NCBI RefSeq assembly: GCF_020149765.1
Contig: NZ_CP083809.1
Location: forward strand, 372,001-436,000
DNA from: Pantoea agglomerans
GTDB lineage: Bacteria > Pseudomonadota > Gammaproteobacteria > Enterobacterales > Enterobacteriaceae
DNA: 64,000 nucleotides
Direction: 5' to 3'
The notes beneath the pieces were generated by a model, which saw only the letters and a program-made list of their open reading frames with translations, was not told where the DNA came from and searched no databases. Below, one piece after another: positions 1 through 11,381 of this stretch. Both the position numbers and the translations under genes were made by a program. Numbering within the stretch: position 1 is the stretch's first letter; each line of letters begins with the position of its first letter.

Positions 1-273
1 TCCCGGCTCGAATATGCCTTCCAGCATGATGACTATTGCCGATCGTCGCGACTTTCGCCGCTAAAATATGAAATTTCCTGGCATGAGGCGCCGATGAGAA
101 TGCGCTGAAAAGCTGAACGACCAGGGTTAACCGTTGTCTGGTACGGATATACTTGCTCATCGTATGCAGCAGCACTGCTGCATAGCGGAAATTATGTTAT
201 TTTGCTCGCGCTTGCGTCAGGCGCGGTGCTGGGCGGCGTAAACGGGTCATTACCGCAGCGAACGGGCACAGGG
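1..273. other. Upstream of csrD, no gene recognised
   Basis: No recognisable gene. A plus-strand frame is open from the window edge to a TGA at 106-108, but its 35 residues resemble no family I know, so it may be chance. A perfect 10-bp inverted repeat with a 2-nt centre lies at 163-184 and would form a hairpin in a csrD leader RNA or act as an operator. In E. coli the gene divergent from csrD is acuI (yhdH); its start is not visible here. Confidence 0.5.
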
Positions 274-2223
274 ATGCGATTAACCACGAAACTATCTGCG
301 TTTATTACATTTTTAAGCTTACTGGCAATGTTTTTGATGCTGGTGGGCTGCGCTTTTAGCGTTTACTGGCTAACCCATCAGCGTGTAGAAGGACGCGTGC
401 AGACGCTGGCGACCGAAGTGGATCAGGCGCTGCTGAAGCAGCCGGCAGAGAATCTGCGCAACTGGCTGCCGCACACCATGACGGTAATGAATACCGAGCG
501 GATCGAGCTGCGCAACGGCGACAGGATCCGGTTTCGTCTCAGCCGCCATGAAAACCCGATGCTGGAAGATGAAACCAACCGCTTTATTCAGTTCGACGTG
601 CCGCTGCTCCATCAGCCAGGCCTGACGATGCGCGTCGTCGTGCTCGATCCCGCTAAAACCTGGTTCCAGTCTTTTACCGGCGTCTATACCCTGGCGGCGA
701 TCCTCTTTGTGGTGCTGGTGATGAGCCTGCTGCTTTTTATGATGCACTGCTGGCTTCACCGCCAGTGGCGCGGCATGGAGCGGCTGGAAAAGCGCGCCGA
801 GGCGATCCTCGCGGGGGAGCGCAGCCCGCTGCGCAAAGGTGATATCGATGAGTGGCCGCCGCGCGCCAGCCGCGCAATCGACGTGCTGCTGAGCGATCTC
901 CAGGAGGCGGGCGAGCAGCGCCTGCGCATCGATACGCTAATTCGCGCCTTCGCCGCGCAGGACAGCCGCACCGGACTCAACAACCGGCTCTTCTTTGACA
1001 ATCAGCTGGCGACGCTGCTGGAAGATCAGGAGGATGTCGGCACGCACGGCGTGGTGATGATGGTGCGCCTGCCCGATCTCGATATGCTCAATGAGACGCT
1101 GGGGCCAGCGCTGGTGGATGAGTATCTCTACGATCTGGTCAATATGCTCTCTACCTTTGTGCTGCGCTATCCCGGCGCGCTGCTGGCCCGCTACTTTCGC
1201 AGCGACTTTGCGGTGCTGCTGCCGCACCGCAGCCTGAAAGAGGCTAACAGCATCGCGGATCAGCTGATTAACGCGGTCGACTCGCTGCCGCCGATGCGCA
1301 TGGTGAACCGCGACGATCTGATTCATATCGGCATCAGCGCCTGGCATAGCGGGCAGAGCGTGGCGCAGGTTATGGACAACGTTGAGATGGCGACGCGGCG
1401 GGCGACGCTGCTGGGCGGCAACAACTGGTCTAACGGCGAAGGCAATCCGCTCGACGCCGGACGCGGCAGCGTGCGCTGGCGTACGCTGCTGGAAAACACC
1501 CTGAGCCGCGGCGGGCCGCGCCTCTACCAGAAACCGGCGGTGCTGCTGGACGGCAGCGTGCATCACCGCGAGCTGCTGATGCGTATCTTTGACGGCGATA
1601 AAGAGGTGCTGGCAGCGGAGTTTATGCCGCTGGTGCTGCAGTTCGGCATGGCGGACAGCTGGGATCGCCAGCTGATCACGCGTATTGCCGCCCTTTCTGA
1701 CGTCTGGCCCGATGAAACCCTGGCGCTGCCGATCAATATCGACTCGCTGCTGCAGCGCCCCTTCGTCAACTGGCTGCAGAATATGCTGCTGCAGTGCACT
1801 AAGTCGCAAAGAAAACGATTTTTATTTGAACTTGCTGAGGCAGATGTTTGTCAACACATCAACCGCTTAGCGCCGGTGTTCCGCGCGCTGCAGGCGTTTG
1901 GCTGCCGTATCGCCGTCGATCAGGCAGGGTTAACCGTGGTGAGTAGCGCCTATATCCGGCAATTCCCCATCGATTTAATCAAGCTCGATCCCGGCCTGGT
2001 GCGCAATATCGACCGGCGTACCGAAAATCAGCTGTTTGTGCAGAGCCTGCTGGAGGTGTGCAAATCCGCCCAGACGCAGGTGTTTGCGACGGGGATACGC
2101 ACGCATGCGGAATGGCAGACGTTGATCGGTCTGGGCGTGTCGGGCGGGCAGGGCGATCTCTTTGCGCCGTCGCTGCCGGTAAACAGTAATGTGAAAAAGT
2201 ATTCACAACGCTATCATATTTAG
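274..2223 (+). CDS. csrD: RNase E specificity factor CsrD
   Basis: CsrD promotes RNase E-dependent decay of the regulatory RNAs CsrB and CsrC and so tunes the CsrA carbon-storage system; it is a membrane protein. The 649-residue product begins MRLTTKLSAF like the E. coli protein. Two membrane segments (about 10-33 and 131-155) flank a periplasmic loop, followed by a degenerate GGDEF domain (R-S-D-F near residue 308) and a degenerate EAL domain (E-L-L near residue 433), as expected for a member that neither makes nor cleaves cyclic di-GMP. The frame is open further upstream to a TTG at 202, but ATG 274 matches the family start. Followed by mreB. Confidence 0.95.
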   Translation: MRLTTKLSAFITFLSLLAMFLMLVGCAFSVYWLTHQRVEGRVQTLATEVDQALLKQPAENLRNWLPHTMTVMNTERIELRNGDRIRFRLSRHENPMLEDETNRFIQFDVPLLHQPGLTMRVVVLDPAKTWFQSFTGVYTLAAILFVVLVMSLLLFMMHCWLHRQWRGMERLEKRAEAILAGERSPLRKGDIDEWPPRASRAIDVLLSDLQEAGEQRLRIDTLIRAFAAQDSRTGLNNRLFFDNQLATLLEDQEDVGTHGVVMMVRLPDLDMLNETLGPALVDEYLYDLVNMLSTFVLRYPGALLARYFRSDFAVLLPHRSLKEANSIADQLINAVDSLPPMRMVNRDDLIHIGISAWHSGQSVAQVMDNVEMATRRATLLGGNNWSNGEGNPLDAGRGSVRWRTLLENTLSRGGPRLYQKPAVLLDGSVHHRELLMRIFDGDKEVLAAEFMPLVLQFGMADSWDRQLITRIAALSDVWPDETLALPINIDSLLQRPFVNWLQNMLLQCTKSQRKRFLFELAEADVCQHINRLAPVFRALQAFGCRIAVDQAGLTVVSSAYIRQFPIDLIKLDPGLVRNIDRRTENQLFVQSLLEVCKSAQTQVFATGIRTHAEWQTLIGLGVSGGQGDLFAPSLPVNSNVKKYSQRYHI

Positions 2224-3578
<1,355 letters not shown>

Positions 3579-3631
3579 TCGCCTCAATCGGCTGAGACCT
3601 GAATCGAAATGCGCAGGGAGTCGCGTGTAAG

Positions 3632-3656
3632 CTGACGCCGTGCGCGTCGGCGTCAG
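3632..3656 (+). repeat. Hairpin 1 between mreB and mreC
   Basis: Perfect inverted repeat: a 9-bp arm at 3632-3640, a 7-nt loop and a matching arm at 3648-3656. It has no downstream T-tract, so it is not a classical terminator. It lies 54 nt after the mreB stop. Confidence 0.7.
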
Positions 3657-3669
3657 ACGTCCAGCCCAG

Positions 3670-3695
3670 GGAAGTACGGCGATGGCCGTACTTCC
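3670..3695 (+). repeat. Hairpin 2 between mreB and mreC
   Basis: Perfect 11-bp stem (3670-3680 with 3685-3695) closed by the tetraloop GATG. No long T-run follows. It is 31 nt before the mreC start and could act as an attenuator, an RNA-stability element or a processing site that makes mreB mRNA more abundant than mreCD; that role is inference. Confidence 0.75.
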
Positions 3696-3725
3696 TTACC
3701 TGTTGTCGAGGAACACGCAGAATAT

Positions 3726-4748
3726 ATGAAGCCGATTTTTAGCAGGGGGCCTTCCCTGCAGTTGCGCCTGTTTTTGGCGGTGATAGTAGCCATCGCGATT
3801 ATCGTCGCTGACAGCCGCCTGGGTTCGTTTACCCAAATCCGCAACTATCTGGACACATCGGTCAGTCCGTTTTATTTCCTGGCCAACGGCCCGCGTCAGA
3901 TTCTTGACGGCATTTCCGGTTCGCTGGCGTCGCGCCAGCAGCTTGAGCTGGAAAATAAAGCCCTGCGCCGCGAGCTTTTCCTGAAAAACAGCGACCTGCT
4001 GATGCTGGGGCAATATAAGCAGGAGAACGCACGCCTGCGCGAACTGCTGGGTTCGCCGCTGCGTCAGGATGAGCACAAAATGGTGACTCAGGTGATCTCG
4101 ACCGGCACCGATCCCTACACCGATCAGGTGGTGATCGACAAAGGCAGCGTCAACGGCGTTTACGAAGGCCAGCCGGTCATCAGCGACAAAGGCGTTGTCG
4201 GACAGGTTATCGCCGTCGGCCAGGTGACCAGCCGCGTTCTGCTGATTTGCGACGCGTCGCACGCGCTGCCGATTCAGGTGCTGCGCAACGACATCCGCGT
4301 GATCGCAGCAGGCAACGGCTGCACTGAAGATCTGCAGCTGGAGCATCTGCCGGGCAACACCGATATTCGCGTCGGCGATATGCTGGTGACGTCTGGCCTG
4401 GGCGGACGATTCCCGGAAGGCTATCCGGTCGCGGTGGTCTCCTCCGTCAAGGTCGATACGCAGCGTGCCTATACCGTGATCCAGGCGCGTCCGACCGCCG
4501 GTCTGCAGCGCCTGCGCTATCTGCTGCTGCTGTGGGGCGCGGACAAGAACGGCGATATGCCGATGGCGCCGGATGAAGTACACCGCGTCGCCAACGAACG
4601 CCTGATGCAGATGATGCCTCAGGTGCTGCCGCCAGCGGGTGAGATGGGGCCGCCAGCGCCGTCCGCGCAGATGGGGCCGCCAGCGCCCGCCAGCAGCAGC
4701 GGCGGGACGCAAAGCGCGCCGGCTAGCGCGCGCGGAGGCCAGCCTTGA
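3726..4748 (+). CDS. mreC: Rod shape-determining protein MreC
   Basis: MreC is a bitopic inner-membrane protein whose periplasmic part activates PBP2 in the elongasome. The 340-residue protein has one membrane helix (about residues 13-31), a coiled coil (about 70-110) and the two beta-barrel subdomains of the family. The tail is low-complexity, rich in Pro, Ala, Gly and Ser, and contains a 27-bp direct duplication (copies starting 4644 and 4671) that encodes MGPPAP twice. It is somewhat shorter than the 367-residue E. coli protein, the difference lying in this tail. The stop overlaps the mreD start. Confidence 0.96.
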   Translation: MKPIFSRGPSLQLRLFLAVIVAIAIIVADSRLGSFTQIRNYLDTSVSPFYFLANGPRQILDGISGSLASRQQLELENKALRRELFLKNSDLLMLGQYKQENARLRELLGSPLRQDEHKMVTQVISTGTDPYTDQVVIDKGSVNGVYEGQPVISDKGVVGQVIAVGQVTSRVLLICDASHALPIQVLRNDIRVIAAGNGCTEDLQLEHLPGNTDIRVGDMLVTSGLGGRFPEGYPVAVVSSVKVDTQRAYTVIQARPTAGLQRLRYLLLLWGADKNGDMPMAPDEVHRVANERLMQMMPQVLPPAGEMGPPAPSAQMGPPAPASSSGGTQSAPASARGGQP

Positions 4749-5233
4749 GTCGTTACCGCAGCCAGGGTCGTTGGGTTATCTGGCTCTCCTTTCTTGTCGC
4801 CCTCGTACTGCAGATCATGCCCTGGCCGGAACAGCTCTATATGTTCCGGCCTTCGTGGATCCTGCTTATCCTGGTTTACTGGGTGCTGGCGCTGCCGCAC
4901 CGCGTTAACGTCGGCACCGGCTTCGTGCTGGGCGGCGTAATGGATCTGATCGCCGGATCCACCCTCGGCGTGCGCGCGCTGGCGCTCAGCATCATCGCCT
5001 ATTTGGTCGCCTTTAAATTCCAGCTTTTCCGCAACTTAGCGTTGTGGCAGCAGGCGTTAATGGTTATGGTGCTGTCGCTGGCTGTGGATGTGATTGTTTT
5101 CTGGGCGGAGTTTTTAGTGATCAACGTATCATTCCGGCCAGAAATTTTCTGGAGCAGCGTTATCGACGGAATTCTCTGGCCCTGGCTATTCTTATTAATG
5201 AGAAAGATTCGTCGTCAGTTCGCTGTTCAGTAA
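4745..5233 (+). CDS. mreD: Rod shape-determining protein MreD
   Basis: MreD is the polytopic membrane partner of MreC in the elongasome. The 162-residue product has the same length as E. coli MreD and about five or six membrane helices, with the conserved stretches [10 protein letters not shown] and [10 protein letters not shown]. Translation appears to start at TTG 4745, which overlaps the mreC TGA by four bases (TTGA), implying translational coupling. The yhdE start follows the stop after eight bases. Confidence 0.95.
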   Translation: MSRYRSQGRWVIWLSFLVALVLQIMPWPEQLYMFRPSWILLILVYWVLALPHRVNVGTGFVLGGVMDLIAGSTLGVRALALSIIAYLVAFKFQLFRNLALWQQALMVMVLSLAVDVIVFWAEFLVINVSFRPEIFWSSVIDGILWPWLFLLMRKIRRQFAVQ

Positions 5234-5241
5234 GGAATTTT

Positions 5242-5823
5242 ATGCTATCCCTCTATCTGGCTTCCGGCTCTCCGCGTCGACGTGAGCTGTTGACGCAGCT
5301 TGGCCTGTCGTTTGAACGTCTCCATACCGATGTTGAGGAGCGACGCCGCCCTGATGAAGCGGCGGAAAGCTATGTGCGCCGCCTGGCAAATGATAAAGCG
5401 CGCGCCGGCGTCGCCGTGGCGGAGCAGGACCTGCCAGTGCTGGGCGCGGATACCATTGTGGTGCTCAACGGCGACGTGCTGGAAAAACCGCGCGACGCCG
5501 CCGACGCCGCCAGCATGCTGGCACGGCTCTCCGGGCAGACGCATCAGGTGATGACCGCCGTTGCGCTGGCCGATCGCACGCGCGCCCTCGACTGTTTAGT
5601 GACGACAGACGTGACGTTTCGCCTGCTCAGCGCGGCGGAAATCGCCGACTATATTGCGACCGGCGAGCCGATGGACAAAGCTGGCGCATACGGAATTCAG
5701 GGCACAGGTGGAAACTTTGTCCGCAAAATTAATGGAAGCTATCACGCGGTTGTCGGATTGCCGTTGGTTGAGACAGGCGAGTTATTCAGCCATTTTCAGT
5801 CACTGCGTGCCGTAAGGGGATAA
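5242..5823 (+). CDS. yhdE: dTTP/UTP pyrophosphatase, Maf family
   Basis: Maf-type nucleotide pyrophosphatase that hydrolyses dTTP, UTP and modified pyrimidine nucleotides to monophosphates; overproduction of the family is linked to inhibited septum formation. The 193-residue protein carries the family signature S-G-S-P-R-R-R-E-L near its start, the acidic G-A-D-T-I-V motif and the [10 protein letters not shown] motif. The reading frame is open far upstream inside mreD, but ATG 5242 preceded by TAAGGA is the family start. Sits between mreD and rng, with one base separating it from rng. Confidence 0.95.
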   Translation: MLSLYLASGSPRRRELLTQLGLSFERLHTDVEERRRPDEAAESYVRRLANDKARAGVAVAEQDLPVLGADTIVVLNGDVLEKPRDAADAASMLARLSGQTHQVMTAVALADRTRALDCLVTTDVTFRLLSAAEIADYIATGEPMDKAGAYGIQGTGGNFVRKINGSYHAVVGLPLVETGELFSHFQSLRAVRG

Positions 5824-5824
5824 C

Positions 5825-7294
5825 ATGACGGCTGAATTACTGGTCAACGTCACGCCTTCCGAGACGCGCGTTGCCTATATCGACGGCGGCATTCTGCAGG
5901 AAATACATATCGAGCGCGAAGCGCGGCGCGGCATTGTCGGCAATATCTATAAAGGACGCGTCAGTCGCGTACTGCCGGGCATGCAGGCGGCCTTTGTCGA
6001 CATCGGCCTGGATAAAGCCGCCTTTTTGCACGCCTCCGATATCATGCCGCACACCGAGTGCGTCGCCGGCGATGAGAAGAAAAACTTTATCGTGCGCGAT
6101 ATCGCCGAGCTGGTGCGGCAGGGGCAGGATCTGATGGTGCAGGTGGTGAAAGATCCCCTCGGCACCAAAGGCGCGCGCCTCACCACCGACATCACGCTGC
6201 CGTCGCGCTACCTGGTCTTTATGCCGGGCGCCTCGCACGTTGGCGTCTCTCAGCGTATCGAAAGCGAACGTGAACGCGAGCGGCTGAAGGCGGTGGTAGC
6301 GGATTACTGCGACGATCTCGGCGGCTTTATTATTCGCACCGCGGCGGAAGGCATCGGCGAAGAGGAGCTGGCGCAGGACGCCGCCTTCCTGAAGCGCCTC
6401 TGGACTAAAGTCACCGAGCGGAAAAAACGCAACCAGACCCGCTGCCTGCTCTATGGCGAGCTGGCGCTGGCGCAGCGCATTCTGCGTGATTTCGCCGGCG
6501 CGGCGCTCGATCGCATCCGGGTCGACTCCCGTCTCACCTGCGAGCTGCTGGTGGAATTTACGCGTGAATACATTCCAGAAATGGCCGACAAGCTGGAGCT
6601 TTACGCCGGTAAACAGCCGATTTTCGATCTTTTCGACGTCGAGAACGAAATTCAGCGCTCGCTGGATCGCAAGGTCGAGCTTAAGTCAGGCGGCTATCTG
6701 ATCATCGATCAGACCGAGGCGATGACCACCATCGACATCAATACCGGCGCCTTTGTCGGCCATCGCAATCTCGACGAAACCATCTTTAACACTAACGTTG
6801 AGGCGACGCAGGCGATTGCGCGCCAGCTGCGGCTGCGCAATCTCGGCGGCATCATCATTATCGACTTTATCGATATGAACAACGAAGAGCATCGCCGCCG
6901 CGTGCTGCATTCGCTGGAGGCGGCGCTGAGCAAGGATCGGGTGAAAACCGGCATTCACGGCTTCTCGGCGCTGGGGCTGGTTGAAATGACGCGCAAGCGC
7001 ACGCGCGAAAGCATTGAGCACGTGCTGTGCGAGGATTGCCCGGTCTGCAAAGGGCGCGGCACGCTGAAGACCGTGGAAACAGTCTGCTACGAGATCATGC
7101 GTGAAATCGTGCGCGTCCACCACGCGTACGACTCCGATCGTTTTCTGGTCTATGTCTCGCCGGCAGTGGGCGAAGCGCTGAAAAGCGATGAGTCACACGC
7201 GCTGGCAGAGGTAGAGATTTTCGTCGGCAAACAGGTCAAGGTGCATATTGAGCCACTCTATACCCAGGAGCAGTTCGACGTCGTCATGATGTAA
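5825..7294 (+). CDS. rng: Ribonuclease G
   Basis: RNase G is an endoribonuclease of the RNase E/G family that matures the 5' end of 16S rRNA and degrades some mRNAs. The 489-residue product equals the E. coli length. It shows an N-terminal S1 domain (about 37-128), the catalytic aspartates D304 (in T-I-D-I-N-T-G) and D347 (in I-I-D-F-I-D), and the zinc-link cysteines C405 and C408 (C-P-V-C). It lacks the long C-terminal scaffold of RNase E. Co-transcription with mreBCD-yhdE is likely from the one-base gap. Confidence 0.97.
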   Translation: MTAELLVNVTPSETRVAYIDGGILQEIHIEREARRGIVGNIYKGRVSRVLPGMQAAFVDIGLDKAAFLHASDIMPHTECVAGDEKKNFIVRDIAELVRQGQDLMVQVVKDPLGTKGARLTTDITLPSRYLVFMPGASHVGVSQRIESERERERLKAVVADYCDDLGGFIIRTAAEGIGEEELAQDAAFLKRLWTKVTERKKRNQTRCLLYGELALAQRILRDFAGAALDRIRVDSRLTCELLVEFTREYIPEMADKLELYAGKQPIFDLFDVENEIQRSLDRKVELKSGGYLIIDQTEAMTTIDINTGAFVGHRNLDETIFNTNVEATQAIARQLRLRNLGGIIIIDFIDMNNEEHRRRVLHSLEAALSKDRVKTGIHGFSALGLVEMTRKRTRESIEHVLCEDCPVCKGRGTLKTVETVCYEIMREIVRVHHAYDSDRFLVYVSPAVGEALKSDESHALAEVEIFVGKQVKVHIEPLYTQEQFDVVMM

Positions 7295-7440
7295 GCCCTC
7301 GCTTCCGGCGACTCGCTCGTCGGCGGACTAAAAAAGCGGCCTTGCTTAGGTTAAAATGCGCATTCATACCGATGATTGTCTGGCGACGGTTGAGTATGAG
7401 AGATAACCATCCGTCAAATGCGGAAGACAAGGAGAGGTGT

Positions 7441-10400
7441 GTGAGGCAGCTGCCGAGGATTGTGTTACTGCTGGTTGCGACCGTGATTGTGATCGTGGCG
7501 CTGCTGGTCAGCGGGCTGCGTCTGGCGATGCCGCATCTCGACAGCTACCGCAGCGACATTCTGTCAACGCTGTCGCGCGCCAGCGGCATAAAGATTACCG
7601 CCGACGCCCTGAGCGGCCGCTGGGAAACCTTCGGCCCGACGCTGCAGATCCGCGATCTGCGCGTTGATATGCAGGAGAACGGCAGGCTCGATATCGCGCG
7701 CGTCACGCTGGCGCTGGATGTCTGGCAGTCACTGCTTCACTGGCGCTGGCAGTTCCGCGATCTCACCTTCTGGCAGCTGCGCCTCGACAGCAACCGTCCG
7801 CTCTTCTCCAGCGATAAAGAGAAAAACAGCTTCAGGCCTGGCCGCATCAACGAACTCTTCCTGCGTCAGTTCGACCACTTCGACCTGCGCGACAGCTCCA
7901 TCTTTTTCCGCACCCCTTCCGGCCAGCGCGCGGAGCTGGCGATCCCGAAACTCACCTGGCTAAACGAAAAGAACCGCCACCGCGCAGAGGGCGAAGTAAG
8001 CCTCTCCAGCTTTACCGGCCAGCACGGCGTGGTGCAGGTGCGGCTCGACCTGAACGATAGCGAAGGCTTACTCAACGACGGCCGCATCTGGATGCAGGCG
8101 GACGACGTCGACGTGCGGCCGTGGCTGGGGCGCTGGATGCGCGACAATACGCGGCTCGACAGCGCGCGTTTTAGCCTGGCGGCCTGGGTCAGCCTGCGCG
8201 AAGGGGAACTCTACGCGGGCGATCTGCTGCTGCACAAGGGCGGCGCGAACTGGCAGAGCGAGGAGGGCGCGCATCACCTGCAGGTAGACGGCCTGACCGC
8301 GCATCTCTCGCGTTATCAAAACGGCTGGATGGTCAGCGTGCCGCAGACGCGTCTCAGCACCGACGGCGAGGCCTGGCCAGCCGGGCACTTCGCGCTGCTG
8401 TGGCGTCCGCAGGATAAGCAGCTGCTCGGCCCCGAACATCAGGGCGAAGTGCGGGTCAGGGCGACGCAGCTGGTATTGAACCGCATTGCGCCGCTGGTGC
8501 CGCTCTTCGCGCCGCTGTCGCCGTCGCTGTTTGAAAACTGGCGCGCGCTCCAGCCGCAGGGCACCATAGAGGGGCTGGCGCTGGATATTCCGCTGGAGCA
8601 GCCGGATCAGACGCGGATGCAGGTCAAATGGCGCGACTTCCGCTGGCAGCCCTGGCAGCTGCTGCCGGGCGTCAGCAACCTTAGCGGCGAGGCGCGCGGC
8701 AGCCTGAGCAACGGCCAGGTCAACGTCGAGATGGGCCGCACTGACGTGCCCTATAGCGCCATGTTCAACGCGCCGCTGGAGATCCACCAGCTGCACGGAT
8801 CGCTGAGCTGGCTGCGCGACGCAAACGGATTAACGCTCGACGGCCGCGATCTCGATGTGCAGGCGCGCTCGCTCTGGGCGCGCGGCGATTTTCGCTATCA
8901 GCAGAATTCTGGACGCGAGCCGCGCCTCGACATTCTCGCCGGCATTCGCGTAACCGACGCGGGCGACGCCTGGCGCTACTTCCCGCAGCCGCTAATGGGC
9001 AAGGCGCTAACGCGCTATCTGAGCGGCGCCATCAAAGGTGGCCAGGTCGATAACGCCACGCTGCTGTTCGCCGGCAACCCAAAACTCTTCCCGTTCCGTC
9101 ATAACGACGGCATGTTTCAGGTATGGGTGCCGCTGCATCAGGCGACCTACGCGTTTCAGCCCAACTGGCCTGACGTGACGAAGTTCGATATCGATCTCGA
9201 CTTTATCAACGACGGACTCTGGATGCGGGCGCCGCGCTTCAGGCTGGGCGAGGTAGAGGTCAGCGACTTTAGCGCAGCCATCCCGGACTATCTGAAAGAG
9301 AAGCTGCTGATCGACGGCGATATCAGCGGCAACGGCGACCAGATCGCCCACTACTTCCAGGATACGCCGCTGAAGAAGTCGCTGGGCGCGGCGCTGGAGC
9401 AGCTGGAGATAAAGGGAAAAACTCAGGGGCACCTGAAGCTTGATATTCCCCTCGACGGCGAGCTGGTTCACGCCAGCGGCAACGTGGATCTCAACAATAA
9501 CGCTTTGCATATCAAGCCGCTCGACACCACGCTGGAAAACCTCAGCGGCCGCTTCCGCTTCAACAACGGCAATCTGGACAGCGATACGCTGCGCGCCAGC
9601 TGGTTCGGCCAGCCGGTGAACGTCAGCTTTAGCACCAAAGAGAATCCACAGGACTTCGGCGTCAACATCAGGCTCGACGGCGACTGGCAACCGGCGAAGC
9701 TCTCGCAGGTGCCTGCCCAGATCGCCAGCCAGCTCAGCGGTCATCTGCCGTGGCAGGGCAACGTAAATATCCAGCTGCCGCATCAGGGCGGGGCGCACTA
9801 TGACATTGAGCTGAAAGGCGATGCGAAAGAAGTAAGCAGTCGCTTACCTTCACCGCTCAATAAGGCAAGCGGCGAAGCGATGCCCATCGCGGTCAACGCC
9901 AGCGGCGATTTGCAACAGTTCGAACTCAGCGGCAGCGTGGCGAATCGCCATCGCTTCAACAGCCGCTGGCTGCTTGAGCCGCAGCTGCGCGTCGATCGCG
10001 GCATCTGGCTGAACGATGCCCACAGCAAGCCCGCCTTGCCGGATCGCGCGGGTATGGTATTGAATTTGCCTGCGCTGGACGGAGAAGCCTGGGCCGGGCT
10101 GATGATGGCGGGCGGCGCCTCTCAGGGCGGCGGCGCGAACGAGATGGGCGGCGTGGCCCTGCCGGGCGACGTGACCTTGCGCAGCCCGGCGGTCACGCTG
10201 GCGGGGCAGCAGTGGCATGATATTGACGCGACGCTTGCGCAAGGCGACAAGGGGAGCAGCAGCGTCACTATTAAAGGGCGCGAAATTCGCGGCACGCTGG
10301 CGATGGCGCAGAGTGCCCCATGGCGCGTGGCGCTCGACTATCTTTATTACAATCCCGAATGGCAAAGCGGCGGCGACAGCGGCGCGGCGCGCCAGCAGCA

Positions 10401-11256
10401 GGCGAGTAAAATCGACTTTAGCCGCTGGCCGGCGCTGCAGTTGAGCTGCGCCGAGTGCTGGCTGCGCGGCCAGAAATTCGGCCGTATACAGGCGCAGGTG
10501 GCGCCGAAAGGTGATACGTTAGCACTCACTAATGGTCTGGTGGATACCGGCAGCTCGCGTCTTAAGGTCTCCGGCGAATGGGTCAACAGCCCCGACGCGC
10601 CGCGCACCTCCCTGAAGGGGACGCTGAGCGGCAGCAATATCAACAACGCCACCAACTGGTTTGGCGTTAACACCCCGCTGCGCGACGCATCGTTCAGGGT
10701 TGATTACGATCTGCACTGGCGTTCGGCGCCGTGGCAGCCGTCGGAAGAGACGCTGAGCGGCACGCTGAAAACCCATTTTGGCAAAGGGCAGATCGCCGAC
10801 GTCAATACCGGCGCCGCGGGCCAGCTGCTGCGCCTGATGAGCTTCGACGCCCTGCTGCGCAAGCTGCGTTTCGATTTTAGCGATACCTTTAACAATGACG
10901 GCTTCTACTTCGACTCAATCAATGGCACCGCATGGATTGAAAATGGCGTGATGCGCACCGATAACCTGCTGGTAGATGGCCTGGAGGCGGATATCGCCAT
11001 GCAGGGCAAGGTGGATTTAGTGAAGCGCAATATCGATATGGAAGCCGTGGTTGCGCCAGAGATCTCCGCCTCCGTCGGCGTAGCGACCGCTTTTGTGATC
11101 AACCCGGTGGTGGGTGCGGCGGTCTTCGCGGCGAGCAAAGTGCTGGGGCCGCTGTGGAATAAAATCTCGCTGCTGCGTTATCACATCGACGGCCCGCTGG
11201 ATAAGCCGCAAATCAACGAAGTGCTGCGCAAACCGCGCGAAGAAGAGAAGAAGTGA
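7441..11256 (+). CDS. yhdP: AsmA-like envelope phospholipid transport protein YhdP
   Basis: YhdP is one of the AsmA-like bridge proteins that, with TamB and YdbH, moves phospholipids from inner to outer membrane. The 1271-residue protein has an N-terminal membrane anchor (about residues 5-27), then a very long beta-rich body with the DUF3971 and AsmA-C regions expected of a periplasm-spanning groove. The frame is open to 7342, but GTG 7441 follows an excellent AAGGAG (7429-7434) six bases away and gives the family N-terminus (E. coli 1266 residues). It is notable that tamB, a functional relative, begins at the other end of the window. Confidence 0.95.
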   Translation: MRQLPRIVLLLVATVIVIVALLVSGLRLAMPHLDSYRSDILSTLSRASGIKITADALSGRWETFGPTLQIRDLRVDMQENGRLDIARVTLALDVWQSLLHWRWQFRDLTFWQLRLDSNRPLFSSDKEKNSFRPGRINELFLRQFDHFDLRDSSIFFRTPSGQRAELAIPKLTWLNEKNRHRAEGEVSLSSFTGQHGVVQVRLDLNDSEGLLNDGRIWMQADDVDVRPWLGRWMRDNTRLDSARFSLAAWVSLREGELYAGDLLLHKGGANWQSEEGAHHLQVDGLTAHLSRYQNGWMVSVPQTRLSTDGEAWPAGHFALLWRPQDKQLLGPEHQGEVRVRATQLVLNRIAPLVPLFAPLSPSLFENWRALQPQGTIEGLALDIPLEQPDQTRMQVKWRDFRWQPWQLLPGVSNLSGEARGSLSNGQVNVEMGRTDVPYSAMFNAPLEIHQLHGSLSWLRDANGLTLDGRDLDVQARSLWARGDFRYQQNSGREPRLDILAGIRVTDAGDAWRYFPQPLMGKALTRYLSGAIKGGQVDNATLLFAGNPKLFPFRHNDGMFQVWVPLHQATYAFQPNWPDVTKFDIDLDFINDGLWMRAPRFRLGEVEVSDFSAAIPDYLKEKLLIDGDISGNGDQIAHYFQDTPLKKSLGAALEQLEIKGKTQGHLKLDIPLDGELVHASGNVDLNNNALHIKPLDTTLENLSGRFRFNNGNLDSDTLRASWFGQPVNVSFSTKENPQDFGVNIRLDGDWQPAKLSQVPAQIASQLSGHLPWQGNVNIQLPHQGGAHYDIELKGDAKEVSSRLPSPLNKASGEAMPIAVNASGDLQQFELSGSVANRHRFNSRWLLEPQLRVDRGIWLNDAHSKPALPDRAGMVLNLPALDGEAWAGLMMAGGASQGGGANEMGGVALPGDVTLRSPAVTLAGQQWHDIDATLAQGDKGSSSVTIKGREIRGTLAMAQSAPWRVALDYLYYNPEWQSGGDSGAARQQQASKIDFSRWPALQLSCAECWLRGQKFGRIQAQVAPKGDTLALTNGLVDTGSSRLKVSGEWVNSPDAPRTSLKGTLSGSNINNATNWFGVNTPLRDASFRVDYDLHWRSAPWQPSEETLSGTLKTHFGKGQIADVNTGAAGQLLRLMSFDALLRKLRFDFSDTFNNDGFYFDSINGTAWIENGVMRTDNLLVDGLEADIAMQGKVDLVKRNIDMEAVVAPEISASVGVATAFVINPVVGAAVFAASKVLGPLWNKISLLRYHIDGPLDKPQINEVLRKPREEEKK

Positions 11257-11381
11257 ATTTGACGCCGTCGGGGAATTGCCGCAGGCTAGTAAAATCGACG
11301 TTATTAGCGCAGGGCCAATGGGCCCTGACGCAGAATGCGTGTCACACCCTCATTATCCGAGCATAAAACGAGCGAGATACG

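Noticed and set aside
1..108. 3' end of a gene entering from the left
   Set aside because: 35 codons with no recognisable sequence; cannot be distinguished from a chance open frame.
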